From: Bacteroides mediterraneensis
GTDB lineage: Bacteria; Bacteroidota; Bacteroidia; Bacteroidales; Bacteroidaceae
Length of the DNA: 64,000 nt
Direction: 5' to 3'
Assembly (NCBI RefSeq): GCF_025993685.1
Contig: NZ_DAJPEN010000001.1
Span: 4,092,001-4,156,000, forward strand
This document shows positions 44,175 to 53,291 of this stretch, in pieces. The position numbers and the translations under genes were made by a program. The notes beneath the pieces are model-generated. The model was not told the DNA's origin, did no database searches, and worked only from the letters and a program-made list of their open reading frames with translations. Each line of letters begins with the position of its first letter. The first letter of the stretch is position 1.

Positions 44175-47100
44175 ATGAAAACAGTAAGTAGAAAAGTTTT
44201 AATGTGTGGGGCTTTTTCCTTATCTATGTTAGGTGGAGTTCCGTATGTACAAGCAGGTGCTCCTGATTATTTATGGGCGGTTCAGCAAGGAGCTAAGATT
44301 TCAGGTATTATAATAGATTCCGAAGGTCCGATTATTGGAGCTTCTGTAGTGGAAAAAGGTACGAGCAACGGAACTATTACGGATTTAGATGGTCGTTTTT
44401 CTTTAGATGTAAAACCAGGTGCAATTCTTGTGATTAGTTATGTTGGATATGCTTCGCAAGAGGTAAAAGCAACGACTGGTACAATGAGAATTACGTTGAA
44501 AGAAGATAATCAGGTATTGGATGAAGTCGTTGTAACGGCTTTGGGTATTAAGAGAGAGAGAAAGGCTTTGGGATACGGAGTTGCAGAAGTCAAAGGAGAA
44601 TCTCTTACTAAGGCAAAAGAAACGAATGTAATTAATTCAATGGCAGGACGTGTTCCTGGTTTGGTCGTAAGCCAGACTGCCAGTGGTCCTTCAGGGTCTA
44701 CACGTGTCATTTTACGTGGTAGTACAGAAATGACCGGTAATAATCAGCCATTATATGTGATTGATGGGGTACCTTTGGATAATACCAATTATGGAAGCGC
44801 AGGAACAGCTGGTGGGTTTGACCTTGGTGATGGTATTTCAGGTGTAAATCCCGATGATATTGAAAATATATCAGTGTTGAAAGGACCTGCGGCATCTGCT
44901 CTTTATGGTAGCCGTGCCAGTCACGGTGTGATTCTTATTACTACAAAGAAAGCGGATAAAGGTGAAAAATATAGTATTGAATATAATGGTACTTTTACTG
45001 TAGATACTCAGCTGTCTAAGTGGAATGACATACAGCAGACTTATGGTATGGGGAGCAATGGTCTCTATAGCGTGGATGCTATCTATAATACTAATAAGAG
45101 TTGGGGACCTAAAGCTGATGGTGGTAATAATCTGAAATATTTTGATGGGGTAGAGAGGCCTTACCTTATTATCCCCAATAATACTGAAGGCTTTTTTCGT
45201 ACAGGGCTTACTGCCACAAACTCAGCTATTGTGTCATCAAGTAATGGTAAGACAGGTGTCAGATTCTCCATTACTGATATGAGGAATCGCGATATCGTGC
45301 CTAATACTCACATGAGCCGAGATAATTTCTCGCTTCGTGCAAATACTTCACTTGATAAAGTAGATCTTGATTTTAGCGTGAACTATACTCATGAAGATGT
45401 GCTGAATCGTCCAGCCCTTGGCGACAGTAAGGCTAATATTGGGAAAAACCTTATGACTCTTTCTACTACTTATGACCAGGCATGGCTTAAGAATTACGAA
45501 GATGAAGATGGAAACTATGCTAACTGGAACGGTATGGACCCTTATAATGTAAATCCGTATTGGGGAATATATAAGAGTAACAACAACTCTAAAAAAGATC
45601 AGTTCCGTATGAATGCCAAGGCTGTCTGGAATATATCTCCAAAGTTGAAACTGCAGGGTACAGTCGGGGCAGAGTTCAACAGATTCGGCTTTAATGATTT
45701 CCAGGCTCCTACGACTCCTGGATTCGAAGCTGGTAGACTTCAGAATAGTGAGTTCAACAATAAAATGTATAATGCTGAAATTCTTGCATTGTATAACAAT
45801 ACCTGGGAGGATTTTGATTTTAATGGAACATTTGGGGCTAACATGTTCAAAGTTGATAATCTTACTACTATTACAACAGGGCAGGATATGAAGATTAAGG
45901 ATGCGGTGGCCATTTCCAGTTTTGATGAAATCAGTGTAGAGCAGAATCCTTATACAAAACAGATGAATTCTGTTTATGGAGCTGTGAATTTAGGATGGAA
46001 GCATCTGATATATTTTGATGCTACTGTTCGTGCAGACCAGTCATCAACCTTGCCTCTAAATAATAATGTGTATGTCTATCCTTCTTTCTCAGGTAGTTTT
46101 ATCTTCTCAGAATTGATTAAAAACAGGAGTCTGTTGCCGTATGGTAAGATACGAATGTCGTGGGCGCAGGTAGGTAGTGACACTAACCCATATCAACTGG
46201 GGTTGACCTATACAAAATCAAGATTTTCTTATCCTGGATATACAATAGGTTATCTAAATAATAATACAGTTCCGAATGAGAATCTGAAACCCACAAGAAC
46301 AAATTCGTTTGAAGCCGGTATTGAAACCAAGTTTTTCAATAGTCGTTTAGGACTTGATATTACATATTATTCTCAGACCAGTAGAGACCAGATTATGGCT
46401 ATGGCTACATCATGGACTTCCGGCTATAATTACCGTCTTATCAATGCTGGTGAGATTCAAAATAAAGGTATAGAAATAGCAATAAATTCGCGTCCTCTCC
46501 AGATTGGAGATTTCTCATGGGACTTGAATGTGAACTTCTCTAAAAACGTGAATAAAGTAAAAGAACTGGTCGACGGAACTGATATGTTCGAACTTGAGAA
46601 AGCTACATGGCTTGATGTACAGGTAGCTGCTAAGGTAGGCGAAAATTACGGTTCTATCATAGGTCCTGATTTTAAGCGCAATGAGAATGGTGATATTCTT
46701 ATAGACCCTCATACTGGTATGCCTATGTATGATAAGACCAATCATGTGCTTGGTAATGCATCCTGGGACTGGACGGGTGGTCTTGTTACCACATTTACAT
46801 ATAAGAATATTTCTTTGTCAAGTGTATTTGACGTAAAGGTAGGTGCTGATTTATATTCTATGTCTGCCCGTGCTGCTTATGAATCCGGTAAGGCACTTGA
46901 GACTCTTGAAGGGCGTGAGGCATGGTATATATCAGAGGAACAGCGTAGAGAGCAGGGCTTACCGAAAGGTTCGCCCGACTGGAAACCTACCGGAGGATTC
47001 ATTGCTCCTGGAGTTATTGACAACGGTGATGGTACATATCGCCCAAACGATATATACGTGAACCCCGAAGATTACTGGATGAGTGTTTGTAGAAATGCTC

Positions 47101-47360
47101 CTGGTATGTTTGTTTATGACAACTCGTACGTAAAATGCCGCGAAATCACATTGAGTTACAGAATGCCTGAAAAGTGGTTGGGAAAAGTGACTGAAAGCAT
47201 TACCTTGTCATTAGTAGCACGTAATCCATTTATAATCTACAAGAATATTCCTAATATAGACCCGGATTCAAACTATAATAACAGTACAGGTATGGGACTT
47301 GAATATGGTTCGCTCCCTTCCAGAAGAAGCTATGGTCTCAATGTGAATGTAAAATTCTAA
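44175..47360 (+). CDS. susC: SusC-like TonB-dependent outer-membrane transporter
   Basis: This 1061-residue protein imports oligosaccharides across the outer membrane using TonB energy. A signal peptide ends near VQAGA. A CarboxypepD_reg-like domain follows (IIIDSEGPIIGASVVEKGT, DLDGRFSLDVKPG), then the TonB box region (LDEVVVTALGIKRERKALGY). The plug has MAGRVPGLVVSQTASGPSGS, NQPLYVIDGVPLDN and VLKGPAASALYGSRASHGVI. A 22-strand barrel ends in LNVNVKF. It is the first gene of the PUL operon, and susD follows after 33 bp. Confidence 0.95.
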   Translation: MKTVSRKVLMCGAFSLSMLGGVPYVQAGAPDYLWAVQQGAKISGIIIDSEGPIIGASVVEKGTSNGTITDLDGRFSLDVKPGAILVISYVGYASQEVKATTGTMRITLKEDNQVLDEVVVTALGIKRERKALGYGVAEVKGESLTKAKETNVINSMAGRVPGLVVSQTASGPSGSTRVILRGSTEMTGNNQPLYVIDGVPLDNTNYGSAGTAGGFDLGDGISGVNPDDIENISVLKGPAASALYGSRASHGVILITTKKADKGEKYSIEYNGTFTVDTQLSKWNDIQQTYGMGSNGLYSVDAIYNTNKSWGPKADGGNNLKYFDGVERPYLIIPNNTEGFFRTGLTATNSAIVSSSNGKTGVRFSITDMRNRDIVPNTHMSRDNFSLRANTSLDKVDLDFSVNYTHEDVLNRPALGDSKANIGKNLMTLSTTYDQAWLKNYEDEDGNYANWNGMDPYNVNPYWGIYKSNNNSKKDQFRMNAKAVWNISPKLKLQGTVGAEFNRFGFNDFQAPTTPGFEAGRLQNSEFNNKMYNAEILALYNNTWEDFDFNGTFGANMFKVDNLTTITTGQDMKIKDAVAISSFDEISVEQNPYTKQMNSVYGAVNLGWKHLIYFDATVRADQSSTLPLNNNVYVYPSFSGSFIFSELIKNRSLLPYGKIRMSWAQVGSDTNPYQLGLTYTKSRFSYPGYTIGYLNNNTVPNENLKPTRTNSFEAGIETKFFNSRLGLDITYYSQTSRDQIMAMATSWTSGYNYRLINAGEIQNKGIEIAINSRPLQIGDFSWDLNVNFSKNVNKVKELVDGTDMFELEKATWLDVQVAAKVGENYGSIIGPDFKRNENGDILIDPHTGMPMYDKTNHVLGNASWDWTGGLVTTFTYKNISLSSVFDVKVGADLYSMSARAAYESGKALETLEGREAWYISEEQRREQGLPKGSPDWKPTGGFIAPGVIDNGDGTYRPNDIYVNPEDYWMSVCRNAPGMFVYDNSYVKCREITLSYRMPEKWLGKVTESITLSLVARNPFIIYKNIPNIDPDSNYNNSTGMGLEYGSLPSRRSYGLNVNVKF

Positions 47361-47393
47361 AACTGAGGTAGAACTTACTTAAAACTTACAGCC

Positions 47394-49097
47394 ATGAAAT
47401 ATAATAAATCAATAATAGCTCTATTTCTTGTTGCCGGAACAGTTATGGCTTCTTGTAGCGACAATTATATGGAGGAACAAAATACAGATAAATATAAGGC
47501 CCAGAAAATTGATGCTAATAGTCAGCTTACTACAGCTGAGTTGCAGACATACGGAAGTCTGGATATTGCAGACACTTATCGTTGCTATCTATATTCATTC
47601 AATCAGCAACTAATGGGATGCTGGAATACGACAAATTATGGTGGACGCCACACAATAGACAATGGTATCCTCTCTCACTGGTGGACTAATGGATATAGAA
47701 GCATAATAGGCAATCTTGTAGATGCAGAGAAACGTACAGAGGGCAATGAAAATCTTGTAAACATAAATGCTGCCATAAAGATATATAAGGTATATATTAT
47801 GTCTATTCTAACCGACCTTTATGGTGATGTACCTTATAGTGAGGCTGGATTGGGGTATTTCGATAAGTTGTTTACGCCTCGCTACGACCGTCAGAAAGAT
47901 ATCTATTACGATTTCTTTAAGGCGTTGAAAGAGGCGACAGTCCAGTTTGATGCTTCCAAAGAGAAAATAACTGGTGATGTTATGTATAAAGGTGATATTG
48001 TCAAATGGATAAAGTTTGCTAACTCATTGAGAATGCGCTTTGCTATGCGTATCTCTGATGTGGAACCCGAGAAGGCACAGAAAGAATTTGAGGATGCTTT
48101 GTATGCTGATGGGGGAGTTTTTGAAGATAGCAGTGATGACGCTTTGATAGAGTATATAAAGATTCCATATAGCTTTGGTATGGAGTCTTATTCGGATTAT
48201 CGTGGTAATGCTGTGGCAAAACTGCTTTATGGTAATGACCCGGCTAATAACCCGGCATATATATGTTCTACCTTCTTCAATCAGATGTATGACACTGAAG
48301 ATCCGCGTACTTTTATGCTTACCCGTTGTTATTATGACAGAAAGATGAGTCTTACCGGCCCGGAGAACCGTATTGACCTCACTCAGGAGATGATAGAAAA
48401 AGGTGGTACGTTCTCTCCTTGTAAGCCGGGAGCTTTTTCATGGGAACCGTGGCCGGGATCGTTTACCAGTGAATTGCTGGAAGAAATGGCAAAGACTGAT
48501 CCTGAAATCGTATATACTGTGGATCGTGAGACAGAGCCCAAACTGGCAACAAACTTCCTGATGAGTGATGTTCCAGGAGTAGTAATGACTTATGCCGAAA
48601 CCATGTTTCTTAAAGCGGAGGCCAAGCTTAAAGGATGGAGTGTAGGCTCTTCAAGTTCGGAAGACTATTTTAGAAAAGGTATAGAAGCATCAATTGGTTT
48701 TCTTTCAGATAATTATGATTTTGATAAAGTACAGGAAAGTGACATCCTTAACTTTATAAATCGTCTGGATTACTCTTCAAAAGATGCGGAGGGTAAGAAA
48801 GAACTGATAAATACTCAGGCTTGGATTCTTCACTTTCTGAATCCGGTAGAATGCTGGTCTAATGTACGTCGTTCCGGTTATCCTAAATTGAAATCTCCTG
48901 CCGAATATGGCTTCGGTACTTACCTGGTAGACGGTCAGGAGATACCGGTAAGATTCTGCTACCCGGTTCTTGAATCGTCATACAATAAAAATAACTATGA
49001 TGCAGCTGTAGAAAGAATGGGTGGTACAAACAGTTGGTATAACCATGTATGGTGGGATGTGGAAGACCCCGTGAATGAAGAAACAGTAAATCAATAA
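47394..49097 (+). CDS. susD: SusD-like starch/glycan-binding lipoprotein
   Basis: This 567-residue protein has a lipobox VMASCSDN (Cys near residue 20), so it is a surface lipoprotein. TPR-like helices carry the substrate site and cap the SusC barrel. The layout fits SusD_2/SusD-like proteins: SILTDLYGDVPYSEAG, KWIKFANSLRMRFAMRIS, and a C-terminal NPVECWSNVRRSGYPKL. It pairs with the preceding SusC. Ligand specificity is not readable. Confidence 0.93.
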   Translation: MKYNKSIIALFLVAGTVMASCSDNYMEEQNTDKYKAQKIDANSQLTTAELQTYGSLDIADTYRCYLYSFNQQLMGCWNTTNYGGRHTIDNGILSHWWTNGYRSIIGNLVDAEKRTEGNENLVNINAAIKIYKVYIMSILTDLYGDVPYSEAGLGYFDKLFTPRYDRQKDIYYDFFKALKEATVQFDASKEKITGDVMYKGDIVKWIKFANSLRMRFAMRISDVEPEKAQKEFEDALYADGGVFEDSSDDALIEYIKIPYSFGMESYSDYRGNAVAKLLYGNDPANNPAYICSTFFNQMYDTEDPRTFMLTRCYYDRKMSLTGPENRIDLTQEMIEKGGTFSPCKPGAFSWEPWPGSFTSELLEEMAKTDPEIVYTVDRETEPKLATNFLMSDVPGVVMTYAETMFLKAEAKLKGWSVGSSSSEDYFRKGIEASIGFLSDNYDFDKVQESDILNFINRLDYSSKDAEGKKELINTQAWILHFLNPVECWSNVRRSGYPKLKSPAEYGFGTYLVDGQEIPVRFCYPVLESSYNKNNYDAAVERMGGTNSWYNHVWWDVEDPVNEETVNQ

Positions 49098-49115
49098 TCG
49101 AAAATAGAACGCATT

Positions 49116-50462
49116 ATGAAAAATATGAAATATATAATGATGGCTTTTCTTGCAGTAAGTTTATTGACTACATCGTGCAAGGAAGATGAACCTTTCGATA
49201 CGAAGGCAGATAGCGACTATCCCGTGATATTGGATCCTATTTTTAAGGATAAGGTTGATGGCGTAATACAGAATCTTGAACCTTTTGACAGGGATAAGAA
49301 TTTGACAATGACCGTCATTGTTACTCCCACTCATTGTACCAAAGTGGAATGGTACATTGATAATGTCAAGGTGGCAGATGGAACATCTCTTGATTGGTCT
49401 CTCGAAGCTGGCGAATACATGCTCACGGTAAAGGCCATCAATACTGTGACGGGCCAGTCTACTTCCCGTCAGGCTGGGGTTGTGGTCAATCCGCTGAAGG
49501 AAGACCCTGTAATTACAACTACTGAGTTAGGAAGGATTTCTGCTCCAGGCACTTCCCCCAGATTGTATGGAAACAACTTGGAGAGTATTACCAAGGTGGC
49601 TCTTCAGAAGTTGGTTTCTGCAGAAGAAACTTCTCCTTCCAAATCAGAAACCGGTACAGGTAAGTTGGAATTAGAAGTGTTGTCTGGTTCAGATGAAAAG
49701 GGTAACTATATTGAATATGCTCTTCCTGAAACGTTACCTGTGGGGAATTATAGAATCAGTATGATTGATAGCGAAGGTGACAGTTATGGTGGAGGTACGA
49801 CTACTGTCATAACATCTTCATTAATTACCGGAGGATTTGGTGTGGCTACTATTCTCTCTGATTTTACTCTTACCGGAATAAATCTCGACCAGGTGGCTTC
49901 AATTTATATTGGCGAAACAGAGGTTGCTGATTTTAAATCCAACGAAGAGGGTACGGCCTTAACCGTTACTTGTCCGAATATAAAAGGTGGAACTTATAAA
50001 CTTTCAGCTGTCTGCAAAGATGGTTCTAAAGTGCTTTTCTATAGCGCGAATAAGGAAGTTGAATCTGTGGATATCAAGATTTCTGATGAACTTCTCATTT
50101 GGACAGGACATGAATATATTTCATGGGAGCAGGGAATTGCATATGATTTGAAGTCAAATCTGTTTATGCCTGATGGCTCTTCCCTATTCACAGAGGCTAA
50201 TATAGGTAAAACTATTTATGTATATTTCTCTTTAAAACCCGGTATGGGATATTACAAGATGAGATTTACAGATAATGCTTGGGCTGAGGTTCTGCCGGGA
50301 ATGCCAGAGCTGAATACTGATATAGATTTGTCTGCTGCTGAATTTAAAGATAATCCGGTGTATAAAGTTGAAATCACTCCGGAACGATTAGACTGGATTA
50401 ATGCAAAGGGACTTCTCCTGACAGGTCATGGGTATTATTTGGATAGTGTAACATTAAAATAA
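49116..50462 (+). CDS. Surface glycan-binding-type lipoprotein with IPT/Ig-like domains
   Basis: This 448-residue protein has a lipobox LLTTSCKED. An N-terminal beta domain with VEWYIDNVKVADGTSLDW resembles PKD/Ig modules. IPT/TIG-like repeats follow (ISAPGTSPRLYGNNLESITKVAL and DFTLTGINLDQVASIYIGE). The C-terminal domain ending LLLTGHGYYLDSVTLK may bind glycan. Its position after susD matches surface glycan-binding proteins (SGBPs). No enzyme motif is present. Confidence 0.78.
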   Translation: MKNMKYIMMAFLAVSLLTTSCKEDEPFDTKADSDYPVILDPIFKDKVDGVIQNLEPFDRDKNLTMTVIVTPTHCTKVEWYIDNVKVADGTSLDWSLEAGEYMLTVKAINTVTGQSTSRQAGVVVNPLKEDPVITTTELGRISAPGTSPRLYGNNLESITKVALQKLVSAEETSPSKSETGTGKLELEVLSGSDEKGNYIEYALPETLPVGNYRISMIDSEGDSYGGGTTTVITSSLITGGFGVATILSDFTLTGINLDQVASIYIGETEVADFKSNEEGTALTVTCPNIKGGTYKLSAVCKDGSKVLFYSANKEVESVDIKISDELLIWTGHEYISWEQGIAYDLKSNLFMPDGSSLFTEANIGKTIYVYFSLKPGMGYYKMRFTDNAWAEVLPGMPELNTDIDLSAAEFKDNPVYKVEITPERLDWINAKGLLLTGHGYYLDSVTLK

Positions 50463-50474
50463 AAAACGGAAGAT

Positions 50475-52103
50475 ATGAAGAAAATGATATCATACTGGAG
50501 TCTGTTATTGATATTGATAATGGGCACCGTTACATTCAGCTCTTGTAAAGACGACGAGAGTAATGTTGAAGTATCTGCTACGCCACAGTTGGTCAGTACC
50601 TTTCCCGAGGCCGGTAGCGAGTTGTTAAGCATGGCGGCTAAAGAGATAACATTGAAGTTTGACAATTTTATCTATATGGATGAAAGCAAGAAAGACCAAA
50701 TTACGGTATCACCCGAGGTTACAGTAGAAGATATTGGTATATTGGGAAAAGAATTAATTCTGAGACTATCTTCACTTGCGTCCAATACTGAATATACGGT
50801 AACCGTGCCAACTGGAGTCCTCAAAGATCGATATGATAATGTGCTGGATAAAGTTGAACTGAAATTTAAAACGATGAACATTACGGTAGAGGTAGAACCT
50901 AATCAGTCGGGAATGCGAAGTGATGCTTTGGAATTAATGAAGAACGTTAGTGTGGGATGGAACCTGGGTAATAGCTTGGAAGCCTTCAATGAGGACGGTC
51001 AGATTAATCACGGAGCTGATACAGAAACGGCATGGGGAAACCCCGCAACAACTGCTGAGATGATAACAGCTATAAAGAATGCAGGATTCAATGCGGTACG
51101 TATTCCAGTCCGCTGGTATCCTCATGCGGTGAATGAAGAACTGACTGAATTCAATCAGGAGTGGATAACAAGAGTGAAGGCGGTGATTGATATTTGTCTG
51201 AATGACGGAATGTATGTCATCCTTAATACTCACCATGAAAAATGGGAAACAGTTGCAAAGGGTGGAGAAAGTGAAGAAACCATGAATTCAAACCTTTCCA
51301 AGTTTGCCAATCTTTGGAAATTTATTGCGACTACATTCCGTGATTATGATGAGCGTCTTGTTTTTTCGGGAACAAATGAAATGCATAACGCTGAGTGGGA
51401 TTCTTCGGAAGCAGAATTACAGATGCAGAATCAGTTTAACGAATGTTTTGTAAATGTCGTAAGATCTACCGGTGGCAAGAACTTTTATCGTAACCTGATA
51501 GTGCAGGCTTATTCATGCTTCCCCGATAATGCATTGACCGATAAATTTATTCTTCCTAAAGATGTGGTAGAAAACAGATTGAGTGTGGAATTCCATTTTT
51601 ATCGTCCGTCTGCTTTTGCTTATATGGATTGTCCGGGTTATGAAAGTAACACTTTCCATTACTGGGGTAAGGATTACAAGGCAAATAATAACCCTGCCGT
51701 AAATTATACGGAAGATGAAGCCTACGTGGATGATTTGTTTGGCAAGCTTAAGGCCAAATTCGTAGACAATGGCTGTGGAGTGGTTATGGGCGAATACGGC
51801 GTGGTGACTACTCCTTCCACTAAGGGTAGTAAGGTGGAGAATGATCTTGCAGAAACAAAGAAGTACTATATGAATTATCTGACTTCATCAGCCTGCAGGA
51901 ATGGCATTGTTCCTTTCGTATGGGATAATGGAAGTTATTATAATCTGGAGTGGGATGATTTCTTTAGTGTAGCTTATGGCTATAAAGCTGATGCGGAATA
52001 CTTCGGATTATTCAACAGATATGATTCGATGAATTCAGGTGCTTGTCAGACACCTGTTCTTGAGGGAGTCATGACAGGGACAGCGATGGATTATCCTTAT
52101 TAA
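50475..52103 (+). CDS. GH5 endo-beta-glucanase lipoprotein
   Basis: This 542-residue protein has a lipobox TFSSCKDD. A Big_5-like domain covers about residues 35-130 (ITLKFDNFIYMDES, TVTVPTGVLKDRYDN). The GH5 barrel follows: VGWNLGNSLEAF, GFNAVRIPVRWYPH, ILNTHHEKWE, acid/base Glu in VFSGTNEMHNAEW, and nucleophile Glu in VVMGEYGVV. GH5 usually has NEP; here it is NEM. The layout resembles subfamily 4 endoglucanases/xyloglucanases. It probably cuts the polymer at the cell surface for SusCD. Confidence 0.88.
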   Translation: MKKMISYWSLLLILIMGTVTFSSCKDDESNVEVSATPQLVSTFPEAGSELLSMAAKEITLKFDNFIYMDESKKDQITVSPEVTVEDIGILGKELILRLSSLASNTEYTVTVPTGVLKDRYDNVLDKVELKFKTMNITVEVEPNQSGMRSDALELMKNVSVGWNLGNSLEAFNEDGQINHGADTETAWGNPATTAEMITAIKNAGFNAVRIPVRWYPHAVNEELTEFNQEWITRVKAVIDICLNDGMYVILNTHHEKWETVAKGGESEETMNSNLSKFANLWKFIATTFRDYDERLVFSGTNEMHNAEWDSSEAELQMQNQFNECFVNVVRSTGGKNFYRNLIVQAYSCFPDNALTDKFILPKDVVENRLSVEFHFYRPSAFAYMDCPGYESNTFHYWGKDYKANNNPAVNYTEDEAYVDDLFGKLKAKFVDNGCGVVMGEYGVVTTPSTKGSKVENDLAETKKYYMNYLTSSACRNGIVPFVWDNGSYYNLEWDDFFSVAYGYKADAEYFGLFNRYDSMNSGACQTPVLEGVMTGTAMDYPY

Positions 52104-52125
52104 TGATTCTATAAAAAGTTATAAG

Positions 52126-53226
52126 ATGAGAGTATTATTTTTAGTCTTATTCTTTCTTTTAAACATAGTTCCTTGCGCCAACTGCAAGGAACTATTTGAA
52201 ATAAAAAAAGGAGTGAATATCAGTCATTGGTTGTCGCAACGATATGATAAATGTCCGCCTATAGACAAAGGAATGAATGAAACAGATTTCAGTAAACTTT
52301 CTAAGGAAGGGTTTGATCATGTCAGGCTTCCGGTGGACGAGGCTGTATTATGGAATGAGGATGGCAGGAAAAATGAAAAAGCATTCAACTTTCTTCATAA
52401 AGGAATCAGATGGGCTTTAAAAAACGAGCTAAGAGTGATAGTTGATCTTCATATTATCCGTTCCCATTATTTCAATGCCGGGCAAGAAGGGAAAGTCAAC
52501 AAGTTGTGGACTGATGAAACAGAACAGAACCATTTTCTTGACTTGTGGGGGGGACTCAGTGATGAGTTAAAGCAATATCCTGTATCGATGCTGGCGTATG
52601 AAATCATGAATGAGCCCACAGCTCCTGACCATGAAGACTGGAACGGACTGGTAGCTAAGGCTTGTCGTTATATCCGGAAGAAGGAACCGGACAGGATGTT
52701 GGTCATCGGCTCCAATATGTGGCAGGGAGTAGGAACCTTTCCGTTTCTGAAAGTACCGGAAGGAGATAAGCACATCATGTTAAGTTTTCATTTTTATGAG
52801 CCGTTTTTGCTGACACATTATAGGGCTGGCTGGACAGACCTTGCCAATTTCGGAGGGAACGTTCATTATCCGGGAATGCTTGTCAGCAAAGAGGAGATGG
52901 CCGGCCTGGCCGAAGCGGATAGAAAGTTGGCTTCAAGATGGCCGGATGAATGGAGTAAAGCTAAGTTGGCATCGCTTGTGGAAAAAGCAAAAAAATTAGC
53001 GGATGCAAAAGGACTTATACTTTATTGCGGAGAATTCGGGGTATATCAGACCGCTCCTCGGGCTGATGCGTTGAGGTGGTATTCAGATATAGTATCTGTG
53101 TTCGGGGAAATGGATATACCATGGTCTGTTTGGGATTATAAAGGTGGATATGGAATTTACAGTCCTGATGGAGTGCCGCGAAAAGAACTGATAAGAATAT
53201 TGGTACCAATGGATGGTAAAAAATAA
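52126..53226 (+). CDS. GH5-family glycosidase, secreted
   Basis: This 366-residue protein has a signal peptide (to about CANC). Its motifs are GVNISHWLSQRY, GFDHVRLPVDE, VIVDLHIIRSHYF, the acid/base Glu in YEIMNEPTAP and the nucleophile Glu in LYCGEFGVYQ. It is shorter than the preceding GH5 and lacks the N-terminal Ig-like domain, so it may be a periplasmic enzyme acting on imported oligosaccharides. It follows by 22 bp in the same operon. The exact beta-linkage is unknown. Confidence 0.86.
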   Translation: MRVLFLVLFFLLNIVPCANCKELFEIKKGVNISHWLSQRYDKCPPIDKGMNETDFSKLSKEGFDHVRLPVDEAVLWNEDGRKNEKAFNFLHKGIRWALKNELRVIVDLHIIRSHYFNAGQEGKVNKLWTDETEQNHFLDLWGGLSDELKQYPVSMLAYEIMNEPTAPDHEDWNGLVAKACRYIRKKEPDRMLVIGSNMWQGVGTFPFLKVPEGDKHIMLSFHFYEPFLLTHYRAGWTDLANFGGNVHYPGMLVSKEEMAGLAEADRKLASRWPDEWSKAKLASLVEKAKKLADAKGLILYCGEFGVYQTAPRADALRWYSDIVSVFGEMDIPWSVWDYKGGYGIYSPDGVPRKELIRILVPMDGKK

Positions 53227-53291
53227 TCAGGTTTTCAATAGGTAATTTTAAATATGTGAGATATTATAAATAACGAAAACAATTTGTAATT

